In this document: piece by piece, positions 44,957-53,180 of the stretch
Position numbering within the stretch: the first letter of the stretch is position 1
Layout of the letters: every line of letters begins with the position of its first letter
NCBI GenBank assembly: GCA_963721005.1
Contig: CAVRHR010000005.1
Span: forward strand, 1,860,001 to 1,924,000
Length of the DNA: 64,000 bases
Origin: VAZQ01 sp963721005
Lineage (GTDB): Bacteria > Pseudomonadota > Alphaproteobacteria > Rhizobiales > Xanthobacteraceae
Reading direction: 5' to 3'
Position numbers and translations under genes: made by a program
The notes under the pieces: generated by a model
What the model was told of the DNA's origin: nothing
Seen by the model: the letters and a program-made list of their open reading frames with translations, nothing else
Databases searched by the model: none

Positions 44957-46024
44957 TCATTCGGCGTGCAATTTTGACCCCCTGATGGGGGGTATCGGCG
45001 TCCTTATGGCCTTCAGCGCTTTCGGGCTGGCCGCGGGCATGAAGCCGTGCGCGTGGATATTCCCGTTCCACATCGTCTTTCTCGCTCGGAACGAGAACCC
45101 GAGAAAGTCGAACGATTGGTTCGGAAAGCCGCCGCGGCGGTTCGCATCCTTGCAGTAGACGATCTTCGTCTTCTCAGGATGCAGCACCAGCTTGCAGGCC
45201 ACAAATCGGTCGGCAAGCGCGCTCCACAATGCCTGCGCGTCCTCGGCGCTTTTGCAGTGACAAATGGCGTCGTCCGCGTACCGCTCGAACGGAATGCGCG
45301 GATGGTTCCGCGTCATCCATGTATCGAACGCGTAATGCAGGAACAGGTTCGCCAGCAACGGGCTGATGACCCCTCCTTGCGGTGTCCCTGCCGTGCGCGG
45401 CACGACGGCGCCGTCCTCCATCTGCACCGGAGCCTTCAGCCAGCGTTCGATGTAGAGCAGCACCCACGGGCAGTTCGTATGATGACGGACCGCCTTAAGC
45501 ATCAGCTCCCAATCGATGCTATCGAAGTATCCTTTGACGTCGATGTCGAGCACCCAGTCGTATCGCCAGCACCGCTGACGGGCTTGGCGCACCGCATCGA
45601 TCGCAGATCGGCCGGGCCTGTAGCCATAAGAGTTGGCGTGGAACACCGGCTCCAGACGGGGCTCCAGGTAGCGACGGGCAACCTCCTGGGCAATGCGGTC
45701 GGCCACCGTTGGAATGCCCAACGGGCGCGTCCCACCATTCGCTTTCGGAATATCGACCCGCCGCACCGGCGGAGGAAAGTAGCTCCCTGACGACAGCCGG
45801 TTCCAGAGCTTGTAGAGGTTGTTCGAAAGATCAGCCTCGAAGCCCGCAATCGACTGTCCGTCTACTCCAGCCGCTCCCTGGTTGGCCTTCACCTTCTTGA
45901 AAGCTTCCCAGACTTCCCGTTTGGGGATGTCGAACGGCTTTGCCTCGTCCACGGGCTCCTCCCGGTACCGCCAGTTGGCCCGAGGCCTCGGCTGAACAAC
46001 GCAGCCCCTTTGGTCCAGCTCCAT
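44957..46024 (-). CDS. ltrA: Group II intron reverse transcriptase, truncated
   Basis: About 355 codons. The reverse transcriptase blocks are present: VWEAFKKVKANQGAAGVDGQ, RPLGIPTVADRIAQEVARRY, HANSYGYRPGRSAIDAVRQA, FDSIDWELMLKAV, TPQGGVISPLLANLFLHYAF and the catalytic FERYADDAICHCKS. The thumb begins (FDFLGFSFRARKTMWNGN) but the reading ends 25 codons later after PKALKAI, where the maturase domain X should follow. Normal length is above 420 residues. ATG 46024 follows GAAGG. The fragment keeps polymerase residues but should lack RNA maturation. Confidence 0.85.
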   Translation of the reverse strand: MELDQRGCVVQPRPRANWRYREEPVDEAKPFDIPKREVWEAFKKVKANQGAAGVDGQSIAGFEADLSNNLYKLWNRLSSGSYFPPPVRRVDIPKANGGTRPLGIPTVADRIAQEVARRYLEPRLEPVFHANSYGYRPGRSAIDAVRQARQRCWRYDWVLDIDVKGYFDSIDWELMLKAVRHHTNCPWVLLYIERWLKAPVQMEDGAVVPRTAGTPQGGVISPLLANLFLHYAFDTWMTRNHPRIPFERYADDAICHCKSAEDAQALWSALADRFVACKLVLHPEKTKIVYCKDANRRGGFPNQSFDFLGFSFRARKTMWNGNIHAHGFMPAASPKALKAIRTPIPPIRGSKLHAE

Positions 46025-46540
46025 TACAGAGCCTTCGTCCCTACTACGGGCTGCTCCGTCCCTGTGCTCCGCATTGGTACTCTGATCCTCGCGGTGTGAG
46101 CCGCTTGTGATCTCTCCCTTCGCATCGCAGCACAGGTTCTCACGTTCCATACAAGAGCCTGGTTGAGCTTCGCGCCGCCTACATGCCGGATGCCGCTCGA
46201 GCAGGCTTCAGGGTTCCCCCGAGCTGATCCCGGAGGCAGGGTCAACCCCCGGTTTTGGCATCGTCTAATCCGCTTTCGACACTTCATCGACGGTTTGCTT
46301 GCGCTCGCCTCTCTCAACCTTGCCTGCCGGGATCTTGTCCCGGCGTTTCCGCAACGCTCACCACCATCGCTCTTGACGACAGCAGCTTGCGGTGGCTTGA
46401 GACCAGAACCTGACTGCCGGCCTCGAAGGGCCTTCCTTCATCTCTTGTACAGTTACGCATCGCCGTGTGGACCGGCGATGCTCGTGACACACGACCCACT
46501 GCGGACATCGCCAGCGTGTTTTTGTGATGCACAACACCCC
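44998..46540 (-). mobile_element. Group II intron, 3' truncated
   Basis: The reverse strand starts near 46540 with GTGTTGTGCATCAC, close to the GUGYG 5' end of group II introns. A structured non-coding leader of about 500 bases follows, then the intron-encoded protein from 46024. Just after the reverse transcriptase thumb the sequence changes abruptly at about 44998, so the maturase end, domains V and VI and the 3' splice site are missing. The element cannot splice or move by itself. Confidence 0.7.
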
Positions 46541-46667
46541 CCCTGTCTGACGATGTGGTAGTTTGTCGTCGTCAATGGGTCGATGGCTGCAGACTTGTCG
46601 AGCTGCATCGAGATTGGGCAGTCATCGACCGATCACTGAATCGATCGCAGCGCAGGGAGACAGAACA
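46541..46667. other. Promoter region of the phosphoesterase gene
   Basis: Short gap containing the ribosome site CAGGGAGA before ATG 46668. The intron relic begins on the other side. Confidence 0.4.
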
Positions 46668-47915
46668 ATGAATGAGCCGAATTCACCTGGACGACGGACA
46701 CTGCTCAAAGCGGGTGCCCTGACGTTGGCGACACCCGTGATCGGCGCCGTTGCGCAACCCGCCCCATCGCATCAAGAGGCCATGACGTTCAATCTCTGGG
46801 TTATCAGTGATAGCCACGTCGGCACCGATAAGGCTGCCAGCGAAGCAATGCAGCATGGGTTGGTCGGGTTCAAGCCGCCTCCGGTCTACTTCGAATCTCT
46901 CGCCGAGCCGCTCCGCCAGTCGGAGAATGGCGGCGCGTTCGGTGGGCCACCCATCTCGTGGGATCTTGCGCTGAACCTCGGCGACTATGCGGGATTTTGG
47001 GACCTGCCCGAGGACGAGCAGGGGCGCGAGGTCGTGCGTCAATACGCGGTGCTGAAGCATCACCGGCGCGAGCAGATCTACAACATCGCCGGCAATCACG
47101 ATGCCTCGGCGCAAGACGCGCCGTCGAGCCAGGGCAAGGAAGCGAACTGGTGGTTTCGCAAATGGGCCGATCCCGTCGGCGAGCATACCGAAACGTCCGG
47201 CGTCGATCCCGCCAAGCGGCCGTATCCTGTCGACGGCACCTGGGAGCGCTACACGTTCAAGGTCGACAACATCCGCTTCCTGATGATGAGCGACCGCAAC
47301 GACCTGCCCTACCCGGTGGGACGCAGGTCGACCGGCGGCGCGTCGCCGGCGGGCGCCGTCACCCCTGAAACGTTCGCATGGTGGAGGTCGCAGGTCGAAG
47401 CGTCGTCCGACGAGATCATCATCTCCTGCCATCACCACATGCTGCGTGAGACGACAGTGGGCTCCGGCGACTATGAAGGCGTCTCCAAAAACGCCGACGG
47501 CACTTTTCGGGCCGGCAAATATCACGGGGCGGACGGCGCCCCCGAGGGAGCGTCCTACCTTTACTTCCTGGGCGCCACACCGAAGGCGCAGGCGTTCGAA
47601 AACTACCTGACCGCGCATCCGGGTGCGATCGACATCTGGCTTGGCGGTCACACCCACACCCATCCGGACGATGTGCTGAACGGTCGCTCGCACGTCGAAC
47701 GGAAGTGGGGCGTCAATTTCGTCAATTGCGCCCAACTGTCTAAATTCCACGGCCATGTGAGTTGTCCGCCGATGAGCCGCCATTTCACCTTTACCGAAGG
47801 CTCCAGGCTAGTGCGAGTGAGGTGCTATCTCCACGACGATACCCACGCGGCGCAAGGTTGGTATCCGAACGCGGAGCGCGTTCTCGAACTGTCGAAGCCG
47901 TTTTATCGGAGCTAA
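46668..47915 (+). CDS. Tat-exported metallophosphoesterase
   Basis: Protein of 415 residues. The signal NSPGRRTLLKAGALTLATPV has a twin-arginine motif and suggests folding with metals in the cytoplasm before export. The calcineurin-like core contains LWVISDSHVGTDKAAS (block I), LALNLGDYAGFW (block II), YNIAGNHDAS (block III, GNHD), IISCHHHMLRET and IDIWLGGHTHTHPDD (GHTH). Two metal ions are expected. Substrates of such enzymes include phosphodiesters and nucleotides. It is monocistronic, with a repeat-like gap downstream. Confidence 0.88.
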   Translation: MNEPNSPGRRTLLKAGALTLATPVIGAVAQPAPSHQEAMTFNLWVISDSHVGTDKAASEAMQHGLVGFKPPPVYFESLAEPLRQSENGGAFGGPPISWDLALNLGDYAGFWDLPEDEQGREVVRQYAVLKHHRREQIYNIAGNHDASAQDAPSSQGKEANWWFRKWADPVGEHTETSGVDPAKRPYPVDGTWERYTFKVDNIRFLMMSDRNDLPYPVGRRSTGGASPAGAVTPETFAWWRSQVEASSDEIIISCHHHMLRETTVGSGDYEGVSKNADGTFRAGKYHGADGAPEGASYLYFLGATPKAQAFENYLTAHPGAIDIWLGGHTHTHPDDVLNGRSHVERKWGVNFVNCAQLSKFHGHVSCPPMSRHFTFTEGSRLVRVRCYLHDDTHAAQGWYPNAERVLELSKPFYRS

Positions 47916-48289
47916 ATTGGACGTTGGCTGGTTGTCGCCACATCATGCGCTCGCCCAAGCCAGGGCGCGCGGGCTCGCAATTCCAGCGAAGCTACTCGCA
48001 CTTGCCGATCAGGTTGCTGCGGTGCATGAGTCCGCAGTTGGCCCCGACCCGCCGTTCGCGGCGGGGCAGCATGATGCCCGCAATTGAAGTAGAAGCAGAC
48101 CATCGGTTGACGCAGCCTGCACCGCCGCACCTGACCCGTTGCGACTGAATTGCTGCTGCGCAAAAATGATCGCCGAGCCCATATCGCTTCGACGCAATCG
48201 CTAATTCAATCGGTTCGGACAGCTGATGAAGGATCAGAGGAGGACGACCACTCGGCCGTCCTCCCCAGCGCTTGATCAGGCGAGAGGCC
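47916..48289. other. Intergenic region with repeat R2 copy 1
   Basis: No gene recognised. The segment 48028-48098 is a copy of repeat R2. The convergent membrane-protein gene ends at 48290. Confidence 0.45.
48028..48098 (+). repeat. Dispersed intergenic repeat R2, copy 1
   Basis: Starts GAGTCCGCAGTTGGCCCCGA, continues CCCGCCGTTCGCGGCGGGGC and GCAGCATGATGCCCGC. It aligns with 49562-49640 and 53852-53930 in the same orientation. Confidence 0.5.
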
Positions 48290-49048
48290 TCATGCTGCCG
48301 CCACCCGGCCGGTCGCGGCGGCGCCTCGCCGCAGCCGCAACAGAACGAGGCCGTGCAGCATCAGGGCCAGCGGGATGGCGAAGGTGGGTACCATGACCAG
48401 CGGATAGGCTGTCACGAGAAGGTTCGGCACGTCGAAGGCAAGAAGATGCGCCCGTCCCGGAGAAGTCATCGCCCCCATGGTAATGGCCACGACGAGGTCG
48501 GCAATTCCGAAAAGACACCAAGCGTATGTTACCCTGTAAGCGCCAATTGCGTTTTGCGCCAACCGCGCAGCCACGACGACGGCAACGATGCCCGTCGTGA
48601 CGTCCCCGATACCCGCCGGCAGCGCGAATTGCCAGGGCAGGCGTCCGTCAGCCCAAAGCACGAGGAAAATGCCGCCCGCGACGCGATAGACCTGAGCCGC
48701 CACGAGCCAATGCACCGGGATCGCAGAGACCAACCTTGCGATGCTGTCCGACTGCCACAGGCCGATGGCGGCGACAGCGAGCGGGATCAGCAAACCGAAC
48801 AATACGGTCGGAACCGCGGGAGGGTTCTCTATGGTTGCGAGATAGGTATTTGCCGCGCCGAGATACTGGGCGACCACCAGCCAAGCGATTAGGGCCACCG
48901 AAAGCACACCCGCAATTGTGTAACGCGACTGCGCGGGCGCCTTCATGTGCATGGCGCCCATCCAAATGAGGCCCAGTGCAATGGCTGCCACCAGGGGCCG
49001 GACGGTCAACTCGAACGCTATGAGATATTCGGGGATCTGCGGTGTCAT
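48290..49048 (-). CDS. Integral membrane protein, HxlR-linked
   Basis: Protein of 252 residues with seven predicted helices. They include LVAAIALGLIWMGAM, TIAGVLSVALIAWLVVAQYL, TVLFGLLIPLAVAAIGLW, VYRVAGGIFLVLWADG, DVTTGIVAVVVAARLA and the terminal VPTFAIPLALMLHGLVLLRL. No known transporter family is recognised. It diverges from an HxlR regulator across a 126-base region with repeated TAGTGACTA boxes, so it is the likely target of that regulator. Such pairs often respond to quinones, aldehydes or other electrophiles. Confidence 0.75.
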   Translation of the reverse strand: MTPQIPEYLIAFELTVRPLVAAIALGLIWMGAMHMKAPAQSRYTIAGVLSVALIAWLVVAQYLGAANTYLATIENPPAVPTVLFGLLIPLAVAAIGLWQSDSIARLVSAIPVHWLVAAQVYRVAGGIFLVLWADGRLPWQFALPAGIGDVTTGIVAVVVAARLAQNAIGAYRVTYAWCLFGIADLVVAITMGAMTSPGRAHLLAFDVPNLLVTAYPLVMVPTFAIPLALMLHGLVLLRLRRGAAATGRVAAA

Positions 49049-49079
49049 GGTGCGACTCCCATATTGACTGTTGCATTTG

Positions 49080-49155
49080 TAGTGACTACTATTATAGAAG
49101 TGATATGGTCACTAACAGTGTAATAGTGACTATCCAAATCACAGTTTAGTGATCC
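49080..49155. promoter_or_regulatory. Divergent operator with repeated TAGTGACTA boxes
   Basis: TAGTGACTA occurs at 49080-49088 and 49124-49132. A reversed form (GGTCACTA) lies near 49107-49114 and a weaker TAGTGATCC near 49147. The arrangement of alternating direct and inverted copies, about 22 bases apart, is typical of HxlR-type dimer sites. The surrounding AT-rich stretch should contain both promoters. Confidence 0.7.
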
Positions 49156-49174
49156 ATAAGCGGAGGCAGGCTCA

Positions 49175-49498
49175 ATGCGTAGCGCGGTGAAATCCGGTTA
49201 TGGGCAAGATTGTCCGGTGGCTCGCACACTCGACGTTGTCGGCGAACGCTGGACCTTCCTCATCCTGCGCGACCTGTTGCGCCAGGGCCCGCGCAAGTTT
49301 CAGGACTTGGAGGCGAGTCTCGCAGGCGTCGGTCCGAACACGCTGTCGGCGCGGCTGAAACGGCTGGAGGAGGCGGGGATCGTCGAGCGACGGTTTTACG
49401 AACAGCATCCGCCACGCGCCGAATACGTTTTGACCCAGAAGGGACGGGCACTTGGACCGGTCCTGCTGGCCCTGAAAAAATGGGGCGAGACGTACTAG
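49175..49498 (+). CDS. HxlR-family transcriptional regulator
   Basis: Protein of 107 residues, the usual size. The winged helix holds CPVARTLDVVGERWTFLILR, DLEASLAGVGPNTLSARLKR and the wing RRFYEQHPPRAEYVLTQKGR. A conserved N-terminal Cys (GQDCPVA) is the residue oxidised or alkylated in redox-sensing HxlR/HypR-type members. It is divergent from the membrane protein gene. GGAGGCAGGC lies before the ATG. Confidence 0.92.
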   Translation: MRSAVKSGYGQDCPVARTLDVVGERWTFLILRDLLRQGPRKFQDLEASLAGVGPNTLSARLKRLEEAGIVERRFYEQHPPRAEYVLTQKGRALGPVLLALKKWGETY

Positions 49499-49561
49499 GC
49501 CTGTGCACCTTCGCGGTGCCTACTGATTAAACGCCTTTTCCGCCGTCTTTGCTGCACTGCC

Positions 49562-49640
49562 AAGTCCGCTTATGGCCCAGACCGCCAGTTCGCGGCAGTG
49601 CAGCACCATGCCTGCTATGGAAGGAGAACCGGACTGTCAG
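49562..49640 (+). repeat. Dispersed intergenic repeat R2, copy 2
   Basis: Starts AAGTCCGCTTATGGCCCAGA, continues CCGCCAGTTCGCGGCAGTGC and ends near GGAGAACCGGACTG. It matches 53852-53930 well and 48028-48098 partly. Confidence 0.55.
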
Positions 49641-49732
49641 CGGGCGCAGACTGAACCGCCGCACCTGAGCGACCGTCGTGCGGGTTGGCTGTTTCCACTC
49701 GCCAATAACGACGGACTTCGCAGAGCCTAGCG

Positions 49733-50261
49733 TCAGGCGCTTGCCGCCTCGTTGACACGCAATCCCGGCAACCGACAGAGCGCATGGTCGATCGACAGCC
49801 GACCGGGACCCCAAGCCATGATGGCGAGCGCCATAGCCGCCCAAGTGATATGGATCGGCCAGCCGTCCGGCACGGTAAGCTCGACGATGCAGGTCATGAA
49901 CAGGAGACCTAATGCGGCAAAGCGCGTCCCGAAGCCAAGCACGAGGAGCACCGGAAAGATGATCTCACCGCAGCCGGAGAGGAAGGCCATAACTGCCGGA
50001 GCCGGAAAATCGTAAGGGCCGCCGGGGAGATGCAGCTTGAACTCGTCGGTAAAAAGGTCGATCGCCGTATCGTTCAACTGAAGGAAGCCATTCCATTTCA
50101 GGATGCCCGACTTCCAGAACGGCACCGCCAGGGCCAGACGGAGCATGAGTTGAGCCAGGGATGGCTGCGCGATCCAGCGGATGATCCCAACCGCCTGGTC
50201 GATTATCGTCGTCAGACGGTGAACAACCCCGCCGCGCTCTTCTCGTCTTGCCGGGTTTCAT
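49733..50261 (-). CDS. DoxX-family membrane protein, probable frameshift near the start
   Basis: The clear DoxX part starts at 50146 (MLRLALAVPFWKSGILKWNG) and has four helices (FLSGCGEIIFPVLLVLGFGT, FAALGLLFMTCIVELTV, ITWAAMALAIMAWGPG). A DoxX protein of this operon should have about 175 residues, 38 more than this frame. The missing part is readable upstream in the same frame (HRLTTIIDQAVGIIRWIAQP). An ATG overlapping the previous stop codon (ATGA at 50258-50261) reaches it only with a one-base shift near 50228. Either a lesion or a sequencing error is present. DoxX proteins associate with redox and thiol stress. Confidence 0.7.
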
Positions 50262-51055
50262 GGCCAATCTCCGAGGTGAATTGTGGTGAAGACGCCGGCC
50301 TCGATCATGCCCGCGATATTGGCCGGAAGATCGAAGGAAGGCGTTTCGGCAAAGGCCGTGGCGGCAGCCGCGCCCAACGTTCCGCCGTCGATCAGGCTCT
50401 TCAGGAAGGCAGCCCCTCCGGGCGGCAGGAGCCGTACCGCCACCTCCATATCCGGCCGGGTGATCAGCGCATCCTCGGCCGCACTCGACCGGAGCGGGGT
50501 GATCGGGCCCTCGACACGGTTCATCGCGAAAATCGCCACGGCCGGATACGCGGATCGCACGATGCAAGCGGCCGGATGCGCCGTGAAGACCAGATCAGCA
50601 AGCCTGTCCGATGGAACGGCCGCGAGCACATCCGGGGACAGCGGCGGCACATCCGCCGCGTGATAGGCGTCGAGCCAGGCCCGCTCGATCCGCGCCGTGT
50701 CGGCGAGCCAAGGCATGTCCTGCGCAGGTTCATACCCTTCGATAAAGGCGGGGAAGTCCCTGCCGTACTCGAACAGTAGAGGTGATGTCGGTGGCGTGGC
50801 GCGGACGTGAAAGCGGGCCATGGCGCGGAAGAACTCGACACCGGTGATCCGCTGGACGGCAGGATAGGTAGCGGCAAGCGCATTGATCAGGCTAACTGTG
50901 ACGTTGTTACGGTAGACATTGTAGCGCTTGATCGCCGCCTTCCCGCGAGGGCCCACGACATCTACCGGTGTCGCGCGCGCCGGGTCCGTCAGCCCCTGCG
51001 CGAAAACGGCCGCGAAGCTTGGCTGCAGCTTCTCCGTGGGATAATCAAGCAGCAT
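50258..51055 (-). CDS. BufC/HvfC-type DUF2063 protein
   Basis: Protein of 265 residues. The DUF2063 (HvfC/BufC N-terminal) domain spans residues about 8-95 and includes FAAVFAQGLTDPARATPVDV and IKRYNVYRNNVTVSLINALA. Next comes YPAVQRITGVEFFRAMARFH, with LLFEYGRDFPAFIEGYEPAQ further on. In bufferin operons the BufC protein partners BufB during modification of Cys in BufA. The start at 51055 overlaps the end of the BufB gene by 11 bases, indicating coupling. It lies upstream of the DoxX gene. Confidence 0.88.
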   Translation of the reverse strand: MLLDYPTEKLQPSFAAVFAQGLTDPARATPVDVVGPRGKAAIKRYNVYRNNVTVSLINALAATYPAVQRITGVEFFRAMARFHVRATPPTSPLLFEYGRDFPAFIEGYEPAQDMPWLADTARIERAWLDAYHAADVPPLSPDVLAAVPSDRLADLVFTAHPAACIVRSAYPAVAIFAMNRVEGPITPLRSSAAEDALITRPDMEVAVRLLPPGGAAFLKSLIDGGTLGAAAATAFAETPSFDLPANIAGMIEAGVFTTIHLGDWP

Positions 51056-51968
51056 GGCCACCGCCCACAGCACGCGCCGAAGTGAACCGGTCGAGAATGG
51101 CCTGGGCCGCAGCCGCTTCCGCCCGCAGGATTGGCCACGCGGGAATCTTGCTGTCCCATTCAATCAAGGTCGGGATGGGGCCGCAGCGGGAAATCACGAT
51201 CTCGTATAGCTTCCAGACCGCGTCGGCGACCGGCCCATCATGGCTGTCGATCAGAAGACGCTCACCTTCATCGTCGCTCTGCTCGGCATGGCCGGCCAGG
51301 TGGATCTCGCCCACCTCCGCGAGCGGGAAATCCGACAGATAATCGAGCGCCGCATAGCCGTGGTTCGTCGCTGAGACGAAGACGTTGTTGACGTCGAGCA
51401 ATAGCCCGCAGCCGGTGCGACCGGCGATCGCCCGGATGAAGTCGGTCTCGCTCATCGTCGAGGAGGCGAAAGCGACATAGGTCGAGGGATTCTCGAGCAG
51501 GATCCGACGTCCGATCGCGTCCTGCACTTCGTCAATATGCTCGCACACATGCGCGAGTGTGGCCTGCGTGTACGGCAACGGCAGCAGGTCGTTGAAATAG
51601 GTCGTCTCGTGCGTCGACCAAGCGAGATGCTCCGAAACAAGCGCCGGCTCGTAGCGCTCGACGAGAGCGCGGAAGCGGGCGAGATGGGCTCGGTCGAGCG
51701 GCTGGGGACCGCCGATCGACATGCATACCCCGTGCAGCGAAACCGGATGGTCGCGGCGGATGCGCTCAAGCGCCTGATGCGGCGGTCCGCCGGCGCCCAT
51801 GTAGTTCTCGGCGTGCACCTCGAAGAAGCCGGCCTGCGGGCTTTCCGCCAGGATGGCGTTCAGGTGCTCGTGCTTGAAGCTGGTCCCGGCCGAGTCTGCG
51901 ACGGGCAAGGCCGGGAAGCGGAGACGACGATCAGGGCGTACGTCCCCTCTGCGCGAGATGGCGTTCAT
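51045..51968 (-). CDS. BufB/DUF692 multinuclear iron oxidase-like protein
   Basis: Protein of 307 residues with a TIM-barrel DUF692 (MNIO) fold. Conserved metal and substrate motifs are FFEVHAENYMGAGG, VSLHGVCMSIGG, LVSEHLAWSTHETTYF, ILLENPSTYVAFASSTMSE, LLLDVNNVFVSATNHGY and VGEIHLAGHAE. Later come LIDSHDGPVADAV and TLIEWDSKIP. Family members use clustered non-haem iron to convert Cys residues of a partner peptide into oxazolone/thioamide or thiooxazole groups that bind copper. It is the second gene of the operon, after BufA. Confidence 0.9.
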   Translation of the reverse strand: MNAISRRGDVRPDRRLRFPALPVADSAGTSFKHEHLNAILAESPQAGFFEVHAENYMGAGGPPHQALERIRRDHPVSLHGVCMSIGGPQPLDRAHLARFRALVERYEPALVSEHLAWSTHETTYFNDLLPLPYTQATLAHVCEHIDEVQDAIGRRILLENPSTYVAFASSTMSETDFIRAIAGRTGCGLLLDVNNVFVSATNHGYAALDYLSDFPLAEVGEIHLAGHAEQSDDEGERLLIDSHDGPVADAVWKLYEIVISRCGPIPTLIEWDSKIPAWPILRAEAAAAQAILDRFTSARAVGGGHAA

Positions 51969-51999
51969 GGTCGTCTCCGCTCTCCGCCAGCCGCTGGCT

Positions 52000-52305
52000 T
52001 TAAGTCGGGGTCAGCGAGCCGTGCTTGCCACCCGGAACCACGATGCTCGCGCAAGTGCCGCCAAGAACGAACTTCCAGGCATTGCCTTGGAAATCAACGG
52101 TCGAGGTGCCCTGGCAGGTCGTGCCCGGGCCGGCGGCGCAATCGTTCTGCCCCTTGAGGGCGACGCCGTAGCACTTTTGCTTCCCAGCAGCCGTCGCCGC
52201 GTCTCCTTCCGCTTTCGTCAGCGGCGCGGCGGTCGCAACCGATGCGATCGCGGTCGCCACAGCACTGGCCAGAAGGGCCGAACTCACGACAGTTTTTACG
52301 GACAT
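52000..52305 (-). CDS. BufA1/DUF2282 bufferin precursor
   Basis: Protein of 101 residues. A signal peptide (VVSSALLASAVATAIASVAT, cleaved near AAP) precedes the DUF2282 domain. The domain has four Cys: KCYGVALKG, QNDCAAGPG, TTCQGTSTVD and the late LGGTCASIV. In characterised bufferins these Cys are modified by BufB/BufC and bind copper in the periplasm. GGAGA lies ten bases before the ATG. It is the first gene of a reverse operon controlled by the GTAACA-N16-CGTA promoter upstream. Confidence 0.88.
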   Translation of the reverse strand: MSVKTVVSSALLASAVATAIASVATAAPLTKAEGDAATAAGKQKCYGVALKGQNDCAAGPGTTCQGTSTVDFQGNAWKFVLGGTCASIVVPGGKHGSLTPT

Positions 52306-52357
52306 GAGGTGTCTCCGATCGATCTTGATATCGTGCCCGGACTGGACACGACCGCAA

Positions 52358-52383
52358 TACGGATCGCGAGGGACCGTTGTTAC
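52358..52383 (-). promoter_or_regulatory. ECF-type promoter of the bufferin operon
   Basis: The reverse strand reads GTAACA, 16 bases, then CGTA. The spacing and bases match the element at 52583-52608 upstream of the sigma gene. A leader of about 45 bases to the BufA ATG would result. It resembles the SigF consensus of Caulobacter (GTAACC / CGAA, from memory). Confidence 0.7.
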
Positions 52384-52582
52384 AGCGCAACCGTTCGCGA
52401 GAAGGTCCTTTTTCAAGGGCGGTAAGCTCTTCCGCCATGCCATCGCGCTCAGTCCTAAGCCGGGGAGGCGCCGCCTGGAAAAACGCAGGGATTTTATATA
52501 ACACCTGTTCTAAAATCTCCCGCAACTTGAAGGAGTTCCGCTCAGGTGCGATCAGGGTGGGCGGTCACGAACCGTGAGCGCC

Positions 52583-52608
52583 GTAACAATTTCCGCGTCC
52601 GCCTCGTA
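52583..52608 (+). promoter_or_regulatory. ECF-type promoter of the sigma/anti-sigma operon
   Basis: GTAACA, 16 bases, CGTA, identical in boxes and spacing to the reverse-strand element at 52358-52383. The start of transcription would fall only about five bases before ATG 52620, so the mRNA would be nearly leaderless, or translation uses ATG 52659. Implies autoregulation. Confidence 0.65.
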
Positions 52609-52619
52609 AGAGATGGCAG

Positions 52620-53180
52620 ATGACCACGTCGTCCCAAGAGAACGATTGGGCGGTGTGGATGCGGGCGGCCATGACCGGCGACGCGGGCGCCTACCGACAG
52701 CTCCTGGTGTCGCTGGCCCCACATGTGCGGGCTGTGGCGCGCTCCCGGTGTCGGAGGTTGGGCGCCCCCGAGGGCGAAGTCGAGGATATTGTGCAAGAGG
52801 TTCTGCTCACTATCCATCTCAAACGGGGAACTTGGGATCAGTCGAGGCCCATCGGGCCCTGGGTCGCCGCGATTGCCCGCAACAAGCTCATCGACGTCCT
52901 GCGGCGCAGGCGGCATATCACCGTGCCGATCGAGGATCTCGTGGACAGCCTCCAGGCCGAAGATCTGACGCCGGAGCTGTCCACGCACGACATCGATACG
53001 CTTCTAGGGCACCTGAAGCCGCAACAGAGGGAAATCGTCCGATCCATATCGCTCAATGGCAGCAGCATCCGCGAGACAGCCGACCGGCTCCAGATGACGG
53101 AGGGTGCCGTTCGCGTCACGCTGCATCGTGCGCTGAAAGCGTTGGCCGTTTTCTATCGGAGTAGCGCCCGTGAAGACTGA
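52620..53180 (+). CDS. ECF sigma factor (SigF-like)
   Basis: Protein of 186 residues. Region 2 (residues about 25-95) includes YRQLLVSLAPHVRAVARSRC, EGEVEDIVQEVLLTIHLKRG and RPIGPWVAAIARNKLIDVLR. Region 4 (about 125-175) includes LLGHLKPQQREIVRSISLNG and SIRETADRLQMTEGAVRVTL. It overlaps the next gene, a NrsF-type membrane anti-sigma factor, by 11 bases. In Caulobacter, a SigF-NrsF pair controls a DUF2282/DUF692 cluster in response to chromate, cadmium and copper, so the same logic is very likely here. Confidence 0.92.
   Translation: MTTSSQENDWAVWMRAAMTGDAGAYRQLLVSLAPHVRAVARSRCRRLGAPEGEVEDIVQEVLLTIHLKRGTWDQSRPIGPWVAAIARNKLIDVLRRRRHITVPIEDLVDSLQAEDLTPELSTHDIDTLLGHLKPQQREIVRSISLNGSSIRETADRLQMTEGAVRVTLHRALKALAVFYRSSARED

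Noticed and set aside
46683..47783. 366-codon reverse frame opposite the metallophosphoesterase
   Set aside because: The forward frame has Tat signal and all catalytic motifs; the reverse frame is a GC-driven shadow.
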